A stretch of DNA of 64,000 nucleotides from Chitinophaga sp. Its GTDB lineage: Bacteria > Bacteroidota > Bacteroidia > Chitinophagales > Chitinophagaceae. The stretch covers positions 372,001-436,000 of the forward strand of contig NZ_JAFAIX010000013.1 in assembly GCF_019236475.1 (NCBI RefSeq). The letters run 5' to 3'. The translations under genes were made by a program, and so were the position numbers. Each line of letters starts with the position of its first letter. The stretch's first letter is position 1. Below are positions 53,685 through 62,385 of this stretch, piece by piece. The notes beneath the pieces were generated by a model, which had not been told where the DNA came from, searched no databases, and saw only the letters and a list, made by a program, of their open reading frames with translations.

Positions 53685-54725
53685 TCACACCCTCTCCACC
53701 ACCATCACCGTATGCTGCTCTCCATAAAAATGATTGTAAATCACAATCTTCTTAAAGTTACTTGGAAGCTGCTGTACCATTGGGAATAATGCAGATGGAA
53801 TAGTACCTGCTTTCAGCAAAGATGCCGCCAGCCACAAGGCAAATGCGCCTGCAGTCTCGTATTCTCCACAAAGATGTTTGAAAGGAATTGATGGCTGTGT
53901 CAGCGTGTTATTAAGCAGATGATAATAATGAGCATGATTACTGTCGCCATTAGTGCCGCTGATGATCAAATCAGCGTCTGCACCGAGTTCCCGGAGGGTG
54001 GCGGTTAACTGCATTGGATCAGGTTTATATAGTAGCTTACATGCACTCAAAGCAGCAATGGAATGTTCATTCGCCTCTGCCCCTAGTACAAAAAAAGTAC
54101 TGCCTTCTCCTGCAATGGTTCCAGGAAGCTCTTGATTAAACAGGTCCGTATTGGCAACTGGCTCTGTTCTCCAATGTCCTATACGACTCTTGATATAAAA
54201 ATGCTCCGGAGTGATTTCTTCAAATCCGCCCGTCAGCGTATGCGTATAGCCTTCTTGCAACAGCATCATGCTGTCAACTAATGCATTTTCGAATGAAAAT
54301 CCTCTGTGAACGAAGGTATTGTTGTAATCTGTGCCTTGCTGTTGCAGTGCAATCAAGCCGTTAACAGAATTGTAAGTCGACTGAATAAAGGGGGTCGGAT
54401 TCAAAGCAGTTTCCTTATACTGCTCGATCTCTTTGATAAATTTTTCTGTATCCTGTAAACTGCCTTTACCTGTGCCGGTTACGATTGGTCCCGGTGTGGA
54501 AACGCCACTCTCGGCCAGGCATTTCAGTGCTGCTGTCAGTCCCATTTTCAGAATGCGGGTCATTCTACGCAGACTGTTAGCAGGTATATACGGCTTGTAA
54601 TCAGGCTCTATGCAAGCCAGACGGTTGCTTTCCGTTCGCACCAACGGCATATTGGTAATATCTCCCTCAAATGTAGATTGGGGAGAGATAGCCGCCATTC
54701 CCTGAATATAACACTTAACCTTCAT
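53685..54725 (-). CDS. Ketosynthase-like chain-length-factor-type protein
   Basis: This protein of about 346 residues starts at 54725 (MKVKCYIQGMAAISPQ), overlapping the upstream ketosynthase by 11 bp. It keeps the thiolase-fold pattern of KAS proteins (GTGKGSLQDTEKFI, AGEGSTFFVLG, DLIISGTNGD). The nucleophile region reads NTFVHRGFSFENAL where the active enzyme has STACSSSANAL, so the catalytic Cys is missing. That is the mark of chain-length factors in type II polyketide and aryl-polyene systems. It should pair with the ketosynthase at 54715. Confidence 0.84.
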   Translation of the reverse strand: MKVKCYIQGMAAISPQSTFEGDITNMPLVRTESNRLACIEPDYKPYIPANSLRRMTRILKMGLTAALKCLAESGVSTPGPIVTGTGKGSLQDTEKFIKEIEQYKETALNPTPFIQSTYNSVNGLIALQQQGTDYNNTFVHRGFSFENALVDSMMLLQEGYTHTLTGGFEEITPEHFYIKSRIGHWRTEPVANTDLFNQELPGTIAGEGSTFFVLGAEANEHSIAALSACKLLYKPDPMQLTATLRELGADADLIISGTNGDSNHAHYYHLLNNTLTQPSIPFKHLCGEYETAGAFALWLAASLLKAGTIPSALFPMVQQLPSNFKKIVIYNHFYGEQHTVMVVERV

Positions 54726-55929
54726 ACTTGCTGAGTACCAGAGAGGCATTATTACCTCCGAAGCCAAAAGAATTTGAAATTACGTTTTTAATAAGGACTC
54801 CTTCCTGTAATTCAGTTACTGGAATAATACTGAGTTCTTCCATCTTCTCTGAAAAATTGAGGTTAGGAAAGATAATCCCGTGTTGTATAGACAGTACCGC
54901 ATAAATTGCCTCAATAGCACCTGCTGCCGCCAAAGTGTGACCTGTAAAAGGTTTGGTGGAACTGAACGGAGGCACTTTCCTACCAAACAATCGTTCCAGC
55001 GCTCGCCCTTCGGATACATCATTGTTCAAGGTGGCTGTACCGTGTACATTGACATACTGCACATCCTCCAACTTATGGCCACTCATTGCCAGGGCATTTT
55101 TCATCGCGGCATAAGCGCCATCGCCTTCCGGAGAAGGAGATGTAGGATGAAATGCTTCATTGGCATTACAGTAACCACTCAGTTCCGCGAGAATAGTACT
55201 GTTATTCGCGCGGGCGAAAGATTCACTTTCCAATACGAGATAAGCCGCTCCCTCTCCCAGATTCAAACCGGTACGCTGATTGTCGAAAGGCCGACAAAAC
55301 TGCTTATCCACATTCTTCAAGGAGTTGAAACCATTGAGCGTAAATCGAGTCAGCGCTTCTGTTCCACCACATACCATCCGCCGATACATGCCGTGCTTTA
55401 TCATACGCGCTCCAAACATCAACGCATTTGCAGAGGAGGAACAAGCAGTACTGATAGTGGCAATATGATCGTGGAACCCAACTGTATCCGCAATACGCTG
55501 GGTACAATCCGCACAATCCAAGGTATTTATACTCTCAATAAAATCACCTTCCTTCTCTGGGTTGATCAGATCGAAATAGACTTTCTCTGTATCACACATA
55601 CCCCCCACCGTACTGGCATTGATAAACCCGGTAGGTTCTTTAGAAAGATTCCTGATACCGGCTTGTTGCAGGGCTTCCAGCATCGCCACCAGTCCGAGTA
55701 AGGTAGTGCGGGTGAAACCACCCTGTACAGGAATGCCGGCCCTGTTAAATAAAGCCTCGTTTGATAACTTTATTTCACCTACCGGCAATACCTGTTTGTA
55801 AATAGTATCAATATAGTCCGTAAATCCCAGCCCACTCTTTTGTTGACGTAGATGCTGAAGATTCTCGGCTACGTTATCACCTATGGCGGTGACCATTCCC
55901 ATCCCAGTTATAAACACTCTTTCCGCCAT
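54715..55929 (-). CDS. Beta-ketoacyl-ACP synthase (KAS I/II type)
   Basis: This 404-residue condensing enzyme has the full Cys-His-His set: Cys163 (STACSSSANAL), His296 (NVHGTAT) and His331 (FTGHTLAAAG). N-terminal FITGMGMVTAIG and C-terminal SNSFGFGGNNASLVL are typical. It is followed by a Cys-less partner, which suggests a KS/CLF heterodimer that elongates an ACP-bound chain. Translational coupling with the partner supports this. It differs from housekeeping FabF by its place next to a dedicated ACP and the dar genes. Confidence 0.92.
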   Translation of the reverse strand: MAERVFITGMGMVTAIGDNVAENLQHLRQQKSGLGFTDYIDTIYKQVLPVGEIKLSNEALFNRAGIPVQGGFTRTTLLGLVAMLEALQQAGIRNLSKEPTGFINASTVGGMCDTEKVYFDLINPEKEGDFIESINTLDCADCTQRIADTVGFHDHIATISTACSSSANALMFGARMIKHGMYRRMVCGGTEALTRFTLNGFNSLKNVDKQFCRPFDNQRTGLNLGEGAAYLVLESESFARANNSTILAELSGYCNANEAFHPTSPSPEGDGAYAAMKNALAMSGHKLEDVQYVNVHGTATLNNDVSEGRALERLFGRKVPPFSSTKPFTGHTLAAAGAIEAIYAVLSIQHGIIFPNLNFSEKMEELSIIPVTELQEGVLIKNVISNSFGFGGNNASLVLSKYEG

Positions 55930-55942
55930 GCAACTGATTTAC

Positions 55943-56203
55943 TTAAGCGGGTTGTTGTTTGGACTGAATGAATTCGGCCATTGACTGAACAGACTGAAGG
56001 ATTTTACGGCCTTCACGTGGATCTTCCACTTTGATGCCATATTGTCTTTCCAGCAATACCATCAGTTCCAGAGAGTCAATGCTGTCCAGCCCCAGACCTT
56101 CCCCAAATAACGGCGCGTTATCGTCGATATCCTCTGGTTTAGTGTCTTGCAGGTTTAATGCTTCGATAATCTGTTCTTTCAGTTTCTTTTTTAATTCTTC
56201 CAT
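55943..56203 (-). CDS. Dedicated acyl carrier protein
   Basis: This 86-residue acidic four-helix ACP has the phosphopantetheine site GLDSIDSLEL, with Ser41 as the attachment residue. It starts with MEELKKKLKEQIIEALNL. It lies 13 bp upstream of the ketosynthase gene, so it is likely to carry the chain for this cluster. In the Pseudomonas dar system, DarC is the corresponding ACP. Confidence 0.93.
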   Translation of the reverse strand: MEELKKKLKEQIIEALNLQDTKPEDIDDNAPLFGEGLGLDSIDSLELMVLLERQYGIKVEDPREGRKILQSVQSMAEFIQSKQQPA

Positions 56204-56295
56204 AATGTTGTAGGTTTATCAACTGTCGTTACTAACAGTAGAAGCCCATGTTAAGTGGTAAAAATACAGTTTTAGGACTGTTTTGAAAATATTTA

Positions 56296-57591
56296 CTAGT
56301 TCATTCTTCTTTTTTCCACATATCCCGCAATTGCCAGCATTGCCAATCCTGTCAAAATCAATCGCAATACGTTTTTCCATACATAGGCGATATTGCCGTT
56401 CCGGAGATAAATGTCGTTGATGGCATCCAGGCCCCAACTAAGCGGCGATAAACGCCCCACTACCTGCATCTTCATTGGCATGATTTCCAATGGAATCCAG
56501 ATACCGCCAATGGCAGAGAGAATCACAATGGAGATAGCTCCGAAATTCAAGGCCTGATTAGGCGTCTTGAATAAGGTACCTATCAGGATACCATAAGAGG
56601 TAGCTGCCAGGCCAATGGCCGCAGCCACCAACAATGTAGCAGCAGCATCACTGCCCATCGTGAGCCTAGGCAAATCCAACAATGGCATCAGATAGATTCC
56701 CACCAGCATCATGCAGTAGAATTGTACTACGCAGATACCTACGAAAAATAGCATCTTCCCCGCCAGAATCTCCAGGTAAGAACCCGGTATCAGCTTCATT
56801 CTCAACAAACTACCATCCTCTCTCTCCCGAATCATATTACCCGCAATCGGTATCACAATGAAGAACATCGCGAATATGCTCCATGCTGGTACGTTATGCT
56901 GTACGGAATTGGAGATAACGTCTATCTGCTGACCAATACCAGTGGATTCTTCTTTGAGTCCTACTGCTTGCAGCTTTATCGGAAGGGTATCTGATGCGGC
57001 AGTGACAGTAGTGTCTTTACTGCGCAATTCCTGACGAATACGCCCCAATAACATATCTGTTTCCACCTGGGTCAGGAAATTATCAATCGCCTGGTGAATA
57101 GCCCCTTTAAAGGCTTTTTTGGCAGCCGGATCAAAATAGACCACTACATTCAAGGAATCGCTCCCTTTTTTCACCGGCAAGGAAAGGCTCATGCCCATCC
57201 GGTGAGAAATATCGTTCACTATTCTGTTGGCATTGCTGACAATAGAGCCAGTGGCACCAGCAGGAATGATGATACTAATTTTATAAGTACCGTCATTAAC
57301 CAACTGTCTGGCTTTCTCTGTGGTCAGCAGCTTGCCATCTAAGGAATCGATAATGCGGAACTGCCCACCTACTTCCAATCCTTCCCGGATAGAACGTCCT
57401 AGGCGGCCATGATCGTTGTCTACCGTTAAAATATCAAATTTTACTTCTTGATAATCTTTAAACGGCGCATCCTGGATCAGAGCCATCACTGTAATCAACA
57501 CTACAGGCATCACGAAAAGCAGGATAAGCCCTGTTTTATCGCGTACCAGTAATTGCCATTCTTTTCTTATAGTAGCCAGTAACCGTAACAT
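56296..57591 (-). CDS. ABC-2-type transporter permease
   Basis: This 431-residue membrane protein has an N-terminal span (LILLFVMPVVLITVMALI), a large extracytoplasmic domain (about 45-225), and five more spans in the C-terminal half. The pattern matches ABC-2 exporters (GNMIREREDGSLLRMKLIPGS, AIGGIWIPLEIMP). With the ATPase encoded 15 bp upstream it should export the lipid or pigment made by the cluster. The cargo is inferred from context. Confidence 0.9.
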   Translation of the reverse strand: MLRLLATIRKEWQLLVRDKTGLILLFVMPVVLITVMALIQDAPFKDYQEVKFDILTVDNDHGRLGRSIREGLEVGGQFRIIDSLDGKLLTTEKARQLVNDGTYKISIIIPAGATGSIVSNANRIVNDISHRMGMSLSLPVKKGSDSLNVVVYFDPAAKKAFKGAIHQAIDNFLTQVETDMLLGRIRQELRSKDTTVTAASDTLPIKLQAVGLKEESTGIGQQIDVISNSVQHNVPAWSIFAMFFIVIPIAGNMIREREDGSLLRMKLIPGSYLEILAGKMLFFVGICVVQFYCMMLVGIYLMPLLDLPRLTMGSDAAATLLVAAAIGLAATSYGILIGTLFKTPNQALNFGAISIVILSAIGGIWIPLEIMPMKMQVVGRLSPLSWGLDAINDIYLRNGNIAYVWKNVLRLILTGLAMLAIAGYVEKRRMN

Positions 57592-57606
57592 GAATCTAAA
57601 ATAGTG

Positions 57607-58353
57607 TTAATCGCGTAAGGCATGACCGGTATAGTGCAGGAATACATCTTCGAGGTTATCACAGGATGGCTGCGATTGTATCAGCTCTTTCGGGTTGCCC
57701 TGCACAATCAACTGTCCTTCATCCATTATCACCACTTCCTCACATAATGATTGTGCCTCTTCCAGCAGGTGCGAAGTATATAGGATACTGTTGCCCTGAC
57801 TGTTATAGTCACGCAGGAATTGTAAAATCATCCCTCTCGATTGCACATCCACACCAGCGGTGGGTTCATCCAGTACAAGCAGGGATGGTTTATGTAAAAT
57901 AGCCGCGATGATATTGGCTCTGCGCTTCATACCACCAGAATATTTATAAATTTCTTTGTTTGCGCTTTTCTCCAGACCGAAAACCTCCAACAGCTCCATG
58001 ATTCGCTGGAGCAGCGCCTTTCCTTTGAAACCATAAAGGTTCCCGAAATAGGTCAGGTTTTCTACTGCGCTCAACTGCGGATACAGGGCTATTCGTTGTG
58101 GCACCACTCCTATCAATTGCTTGATGGCTTCCCGATGCGTAGCCTCTTGCGAGAGGCCATTGATCAATACCTCACCACTATCTGCCCGCACCAGTCCGCA
58201 TAAAATAGAAATGGTGGTTGTCTTACCAGCTCCGTTAGGTCCCAACAGCCCTGCAATCCCACCTTCTCTAAAGGAAAAGGAAAGGCCTTTGAGCGTAGGT
58301 TCCTCTGCACCTTTGTAAGTTTTATACAAATCTTTTACGACAATGCCGGCCAT
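57607..58353 (-). CDS. ABC transporter ATP-binding protein
   Basis: This 248-residue ATPase has Walker A GPNGAGKTTT (about 38-47), signature YSGGMKRR, Walker B LLVLDEPTAGVD and the switch His (YTSHLLEEA). The LLGPNGAGKTTTISIL type is that of ABC-2 drug and lipid exporters. It is encoded between the BtrH-type acyltransferase and the permease, with 9 and 15 bp gaps. Confidence 0.95.
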   Translation of the reverse strand: MAGIVVKDLYKTYKGAEEPTLKGLSFSFREGGIAGLLGPNGAGKTTTISILCGLVRADSGEVLINGLSQEATHREAIKQLIGVVPQRIALYPQLSAVENLTYFGNLYGFKGKALLQRIMELLEVFGLEKSANKEIYKYSGGMKRRANIIAAILHKPSLLVLDEPTAGVDVQSRGMILQFLRDYNSQGNSILYTSHLLEEAQSLCEEVVIMDEGQLIVQGNPKELIQSQPSCDNLEDVFLHYTGHALRD

Positions 58354-58362
58354 ATCTGAAAT

Positions 58363-59364
58363 TTAAATTGCCTTACTGAGTTTACGGAAAAAGGCTTCTT
58401 CGGCAGCGGCAGTTCTGAAAAGCATTTCGCTTAGATCGCTATAGGAGGTGTTATCCGCACTGCGACTTTTGCAGACACGGCCTGCTGAAAAGGCGAAGTT
58501 GCGCCACAGATCACCGATCTGGGTTAATTCTCCTGCCAGTTTTTCCAGTTCCGGTTTTTTGAGAATAGGAGCAGCTTCTTGTAGGAAGGCTGCGTATACA
58601 AAGCGGAATCCTGCGCCACCAGTGCCAATTTCCTCCTGCATACGGATGATATTGCCCAGGTAAAGGGCTGCACGGCGGTCGTCCAGTTTCTCCGGATAAT
58701 TCTTTACTCTTTTTGCCAGGAAACGGATACCATTTACACCAAACATGGGTATAGGTACCTTCAGCATATAGTGACAAGTTTGCTTGATGCCTTCGATAAT
58801 CGGTTTTTCAAAAGACACTTGGGTAGGCACACTTACCGGGTAATACATTTTTCCTTTAGGCGCTGGAAATCCTTTCGCAAAACGCGCTTGGATAAGGCTT
58901 TCCGGATCAATTTCTGTAACGGTATCCATTACAGGATCACTCACCAAGTAGTTCCTGTCTTTCTTACCGTAAACGACCAGGTTATGGGCGTTGAAATGGA
59001 ATCGGTAGGAAGCAGGGAAATAAGGCAGGTAATAAACGCTGGACTGCAGTCCTACAGGGATTCCTGCAGCAATGGTTTCATCCAGGGCCAACATACCTTT
59101 TTCAGGGCTGCTGAATTTTTGGGCGGTCATTTTTACACCCAGCCGGCTGCATACTCGCTGGAAAATGGCGCCTGGCCATATCCTGTAAGTAGTTCCCGGT
59201 ACGCCATTCACTTTCACAAACGGCAGATGGCCGAAGAAAAGACCCGCTCCAATGCCGAAAGCCATGGGTTCACTGATTTTCAGGCCCTGATGCCCCAGCA
59301 GATTGGAGATAACACCGCTTTCACAGTGTGCAGTTTGTGCGTGATGGAATGAAGTATTGTTCAT
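58363..59364 (-). CDS. BtrH-type acyltransferase (BtrH N-terminal and DUF4872 domains)
   Basis: This 333-residue protein has a papain-like BtrH N-terminal domain. The likely triad is Cys14 (AHCESG), His127 (FNAHNLVVYG) and Asp143 (LVSDPVMD). The C-terminal part (about 180-330) is DUF4872-like. In butirosin synthesis, BtrH moves an acyl group from an ACP to an acceptor. Here, beside an ACP and dialkylresorcinol genes, it may esterify the resorcinol or another acceptor with an ACP-bound acyl chain. The reaction is inference; the domain call is firm. Confidence 0.85.
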   Translation of the reverse strand: MNNTSFHHAQTAHCESGVISNLLGHQGLKISEPMAFGIGAGLFFGHLPFVKVNGVPGTTYRIWPGAIFQRVCSRLGVKMTAQKFSSPEKGMLALDETIAAGIPVGLQSSVYYLPYFPASYRFHFNAHNLVVYGKKDRNYLVSDPVMDTVTEIDPESLIQARFAKGFPAPKGKMYYPVSVPTQVSFEKPIIEGIKQTCHYMLKVPIPMFGVNGIRFLAKRVKNYPEKLDDRRAALYLGNIIRMQEEIGTGGAGFRFVYAAFLQEAAPILKKPELEKLAGELTQIGDLWRNFAFSAGRVCKSRSADNTSYSDLSEMLFRTAAAEEAFFRKLSKAI

Positions 59365-59385
59365 AATAGTTATATACCCAAAAGA

Positions 59386-59422
59386 ATCAAACGGAGTTCC
59401 GGTTATCGAAACTCCGTTTGAT
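59386..59422 (-). terminator. Hairpin inside the dar cluster
   Basis: ATCAAACGGAGTT/AACTCCGTTTGAT form a perfect 13-bp stem with an 11-base loop between the 132-residue protein gene and btrH-like gene. The following minus-strand sequence TCTTTTGG is a weak T-tract. It probably attenuates or marks RNA processing. Confidence 0.65.
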
Positions 59423-59436
59423 ACTGGTGATTTTAT

Positions 59437-59835
59437 TTATTTAATATGCTGCAGATCTGAGATACTAATCTTAAAAGCATCTGCATAGCGCTGCAACATT
59501 TTCTGGCTGAGTCGCCGGAATACAGTGGGTTTCATGTGTCGCTTCACCTGCCACTGGAATTTGCCTACATAGTTCGCCAACAAGGCCAGATCCATGATGT
59601 TCTTTTCCATGTAATAGGCTACCGGACTGATTTCTCCGGCCAGCACCCGTTGCTTTGCAGCTTCTATTCGTTGATTCACTTCTTCCCAGGCCTGTCCCAG
59701 GGCAATGTTTTCAGGCTCCCAGCCTGAACTCTGCACCTGTACATAACCTCCTGTGTTATCCACCGCATACATAATCTGTTTGAATGTACCCTCATGGAGG
59801 TTATCGCTATCCTGTGGTACTTCCTCTTTTTTCAT
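59437..59835 (-). CDS. Small protein of the dar cluster, function unknown
   Basis: This 132-residue, soluble, mostly helical protein has no signal peptide or membrane span. Visible features are WEPENIALGQAWEEVNQRIEAAKQRVLAGEISP and a basic C-terminal helix-rich half (VGKFQWQVKRHMKPTVFRRLS). It starts 25 bp after darB and is separated from the btrH-like gene by a hairpin. I do not recognise a characterised family. Its constant place suggests a role in the pathway, perhaps as a helper of the condensing enzymes. Confidence 0.75.
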   Translation of the reverse strand: MKKEEVPQDSDNLHEGTFKQIMYAVDNTGGYVQVQSSGWEPENIALGQAWEEVNQRIEAAKQRVLAGEISPVAYYMEKNIMDLALLANYVGKFQWQVKRHMKPTVFRRLSQKMLQRYADAFKISISDLQHIK

Positions 59836-59860
59836 GGTAGCAGTTTTTAGTGGTGAATAC

Positions 59861-60997
59861 TTACACTACAGTGATTTGAGCATAAGCATAAGAGAAACGT
59901 GCACTCTCTGGAACCATCATCACAATCTTCTGACCTTTTTTCAGTCGGCCAGTGTTCATCAGTTCTTCCAGCATCAGGTAAGGAGATGCAGTACCTACGT
60001 TACCTACGTTCGCCAGGTTGGTAAACCATTTTTCCAGCGGAATAGGAACGCCGATACGGGTGATTTCCTCATCGATTTTAAGGCGGAAGAATTCGGAAGA
60101 CAGGTGAGGCAGGAACCAGTCGATTTCATCGAGGTTAATATTATAACGCTCTACGAGCTGTTTCCACATCTGTGCTCCGGAAGGAACAATATTTTTTCCG
60201 AGGAGGCGAGTATCCTGTTTGAAAGAGAATACGCTATGGAACGCCCATTCGTCTGGAGTCATTTCAATCCATCCTTTGGTTTCGCCATCGTCGGTTTTGA
60301 TAGCGCCGGAATACATACATGTTTCCAGTTCATGGGCATAGGAAGCAATTTCCACCCAGTCTACACGGAGAGACAGCCCTTCTTCATTAGGTTTATCAGA
60401 GAAGAGTGCTGCACTCGCGCCATCGGAGAGCATCCAGCGAAGGAAGTCCTTTTCAAAGGCGATAAAACCATTTTGTTCCAGGGCTTTCTGTGCATCTGCT
60501 TCTGGCTGGAATTTTTCCGCCAGCATCCAGGCAGAGAATTTCTCAGAACCGGTGCTCACTGCATTGGAGGTATTTCCGCAACGGATAGACATCCAAGCAT
60601 ATTTGAAGGCCTGCATACCAGCAGCGCAAGCACCGGTAGCAGCAATAAGTTCAACGGGTTGGCATCTCAGTATACCATGTACCATCGCTGCGTGGTTTGG
60701 CAGCATTTGGTCAGGAGAGGTAGTACCACAGGCCAACAATTGCAGGTTGCTGATGGGATTTTTCTCATCAAACAGTGCCTTTACCGCTTCAGCAGTCATT
60801 TCCGCATTGGTATGAGTGGATTTGCCTTCATTGTCCAGCGAATAATAACGGGTTTTGATTTTGTTATTGCCCAAAATCTTCAGGCGCATACGGGAGGGTT
60901 TTCCATCCACCATCCCAAGAATGCTTTCCATTTCATCATTTTCGACAGGCTTGTTCGGTAAAAATTTAGAGAGCCTGGTAATATATACTTCCTTCAT
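59861..60997 (-). CDS. darB: DarB-type ketosynthase III (dialkylresorcinol formation)
   Basis: This 378-residue KAS III-fold enzyme has Cys124 (ATGACAAGMQA), His298 (FLPHLSSEF) and Asn333 (NVGNVGTAS) as the catalytic triad. In known dialkylresorcinol pathways DarB joins two beta-keto acyl units head-to-head to a cyclohexanedione that DarA aromatises. The neighbouring DarA gene and a dedicated ACP make this role more likely than a FabH role. A TATATTTA box upstream suggests its own promoter. Confidence 0.88.
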   Translation of the reverse strand: MKEVYITRLSKFLPNKPVENDEMESILGMVDGKPSRMRLKILGNNKIKTRYYSLDNEGKSTHTNAEMTAEAVKALFDEKNPISNLQLLACGTTSPDQMLPNHAAMVHGILRCQPVELIAATGACAAGMQAFKYAWMSIRCGNTSNAVSTGSEKFSAWMLAEKFQPEADAQKALEQNGFIAFEKDFLRWMLSDGASAALFSDKPNEEGLSLRVDWVEIASYAHELETCMYSGAIKTDDGETKGWIEMTPDEWAFHSVFSFKQDTRLLGKNIVPSGAQMWKQLVERYNINLDEIDWFLPHLSSEFFRLKIDEEITRIGVPIPLEKWFTNLANVGNVGTASPYLMLEELMNTGRLKKGQKIVMMVPESARFSYAYAQITVV

Positions 60998-61091
60998 TTG
61001 AAAATAATTCGACTATTAAGGTTACATGCACAACCTTAGCAGCGCCACGGTGATAAACATGTTTTGATTTGTATACAATACTATACGGACG

Positions 61092-61120
61092 TAAATATAG
61101 AATTCTAATCTGAATTACAA
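61092..61120 (-). promoter_or_regulatory. Candidate darB promoter
   Basis: On the minus strand TTG (61120-61118), 18 bases, then TATATTTA (61099-61092) resembles a -33/-7 pair. It lies about 95 bp before the darB start in the 188-bp gap after darA. Confidence 0.45.
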
Positions 61121-61185
61121 TTATTACGCCACCAGACAAAAACGGCCCTGTAAATTTCGGGCTGGCATAGAAAAGTTTCCTTCAC

Positions 61186-62106
61186 CTAGCGCAGCGAAAT
61201 ACCTTTATAGTACTCAACCTCGCGCTGGAGCTCGTTTTTCTTCAGGTTTAACTTGATGAGAGAAGATATGAGTGTGATAGGTGTCAGCACAAAAATACCT
61301 ACTAGCAACAACGATCTATACATAGTTACACGCGGCTGACGTGCCTGTGCTCCAGGCCCGCCTTTGGCGCTGATAAATTTTGCCCAGAAACGGAAAGCTT
61401 TGATACCTCTGTCTTCCAACAGGATCAAATTAGGCAGGAGTTCTACAGCATTCAATGCCAATAATTCCGAATGTAAGGTATCCCAGCTATTATTGGTAAG
61501 CGCCTTTTCTATTGGGGCGGCAAACCGGTTGCTGGTAATGATTTCATTTTCTTGCACACCGGCCTGTGGTAAAAAGCGGGTAGCCTCTTTTTTACCTTTA
61601 AATGCCCAACGCAACACCGTAATTAATGAAACCAGGTTAGGGGATTTATCTACAAGAACAATATTTCCAACCAGCTTTGCACCTGCCTTATCCAGGTATC
61701 CTTTCACTTTCTCCTGGGCATTCAGCCACATATTTCGGCTGCCCAACAGGGTGATCACATTTTTACCTTTCAGTAATTGCTTGCCTTGTTCACTTTGTAA
61801 GAAAGCGGCTGTGGGCTGGGAGGGTGATAAAAACCAAGGCTGATAGGCCAGTATAACCAAGTCAAATTGCGCATTCACGTCCACTCTCAACGGCTGAATG
61901 CCACGAGGCTTACCCAGTACCGTTTCCGGCATGGTATCATAAAATGTCTGCTTCTTCCATGGAAAAACAAAAGGCTCGATTGGAACCAGTTGCTCATAAG
62001 TTACATCCACTTTGCCTTCTAGAGGCCCCAACACATGATCTACAATCCTTTTCAATTGCCCGGTTTGCGTATAATATACCACCAGGACCTTCGGTTTTAC
62101 ATTCAT
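61186..62106 (-). CDS. darA: DarA-type dialkylresorcinol aromatase (flavodoxin-like)
   Basis: This 306-residue protein has a flavodoxin-like N-terminal fold with an FMN phosphate loop (VVYYTQTGQL, about 9-18). It has an AYQPWFLSPSQPTAAF block and a C-terminal membrane-anchor-like span (about 265-288). It matches the protein family annotated as dialkylresorcinol condensing enzyme DarA in flexirubin clusters; experimental work on related systems points to an aromatase role. It is the first gene of the cluster and likely acts at the membrane with DarB. Confidence 0.82.
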   Translation of the reverse strand: MNVKPKVLVVYYTQTGQLKRIVDHVLGPLEGKVDVTYEQLVPIEPFVFPWKKQTFYDTMPETVLGKPRGIQPLRVDVNAQFDLVILAYQPWFLSPSQPTAAFLQSEQGKQLLKGKNVITLLGSRNMWLNAQEKVKGYLDKAGAKLVGNIVLVDKSPNLVSLITVLRWAFKGKKEATRFLPQAGVQENEIITSNRFAAPIEKALTNNSWDTLHSELLALNAVELLPNLILLEDRGIKAFRFWAKFISAKGGPGAQARQPRVTMYRSLLLVGIFVLTPITLISSLIKLNLKKNELQREVEYYKGISLR

Positions 62107-62385
62107 AAAAGAACAGGAGGTTCAACAATTTCAAACCGTAAACTTACAAAAAAGATATTATCATTTATATGATTTAAAGATAATTTGATATAAGGAGGAG
62201 TGAACATATGGGGGAAAAATGGGGCTGAATAGCAGGTTTCTTGTCTTGTGCCCCAGGCCAGGTACTGCATCAATCGGCTTACTAAGAATTTGGTGCAGTA
62301 CCCGGACTTAAGGACTTTGAATCATCTAAATAACTAAGATTCAGTCTGATTATGATACAAAAAATGTTAAAATTTTGTAAAAGTA

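Noticed and set aside
59753-60961. 402-codon open frame antisense to darB
   Set aside because: It covers the complement of a well-supported KAS III gene and its product resembles no family.
61139-61165. Terminator between darA and darB
   Set aside because: Only a 4-5 bp GCCC/GGGC stem before TTTTT on the minus strand; too weak to call.
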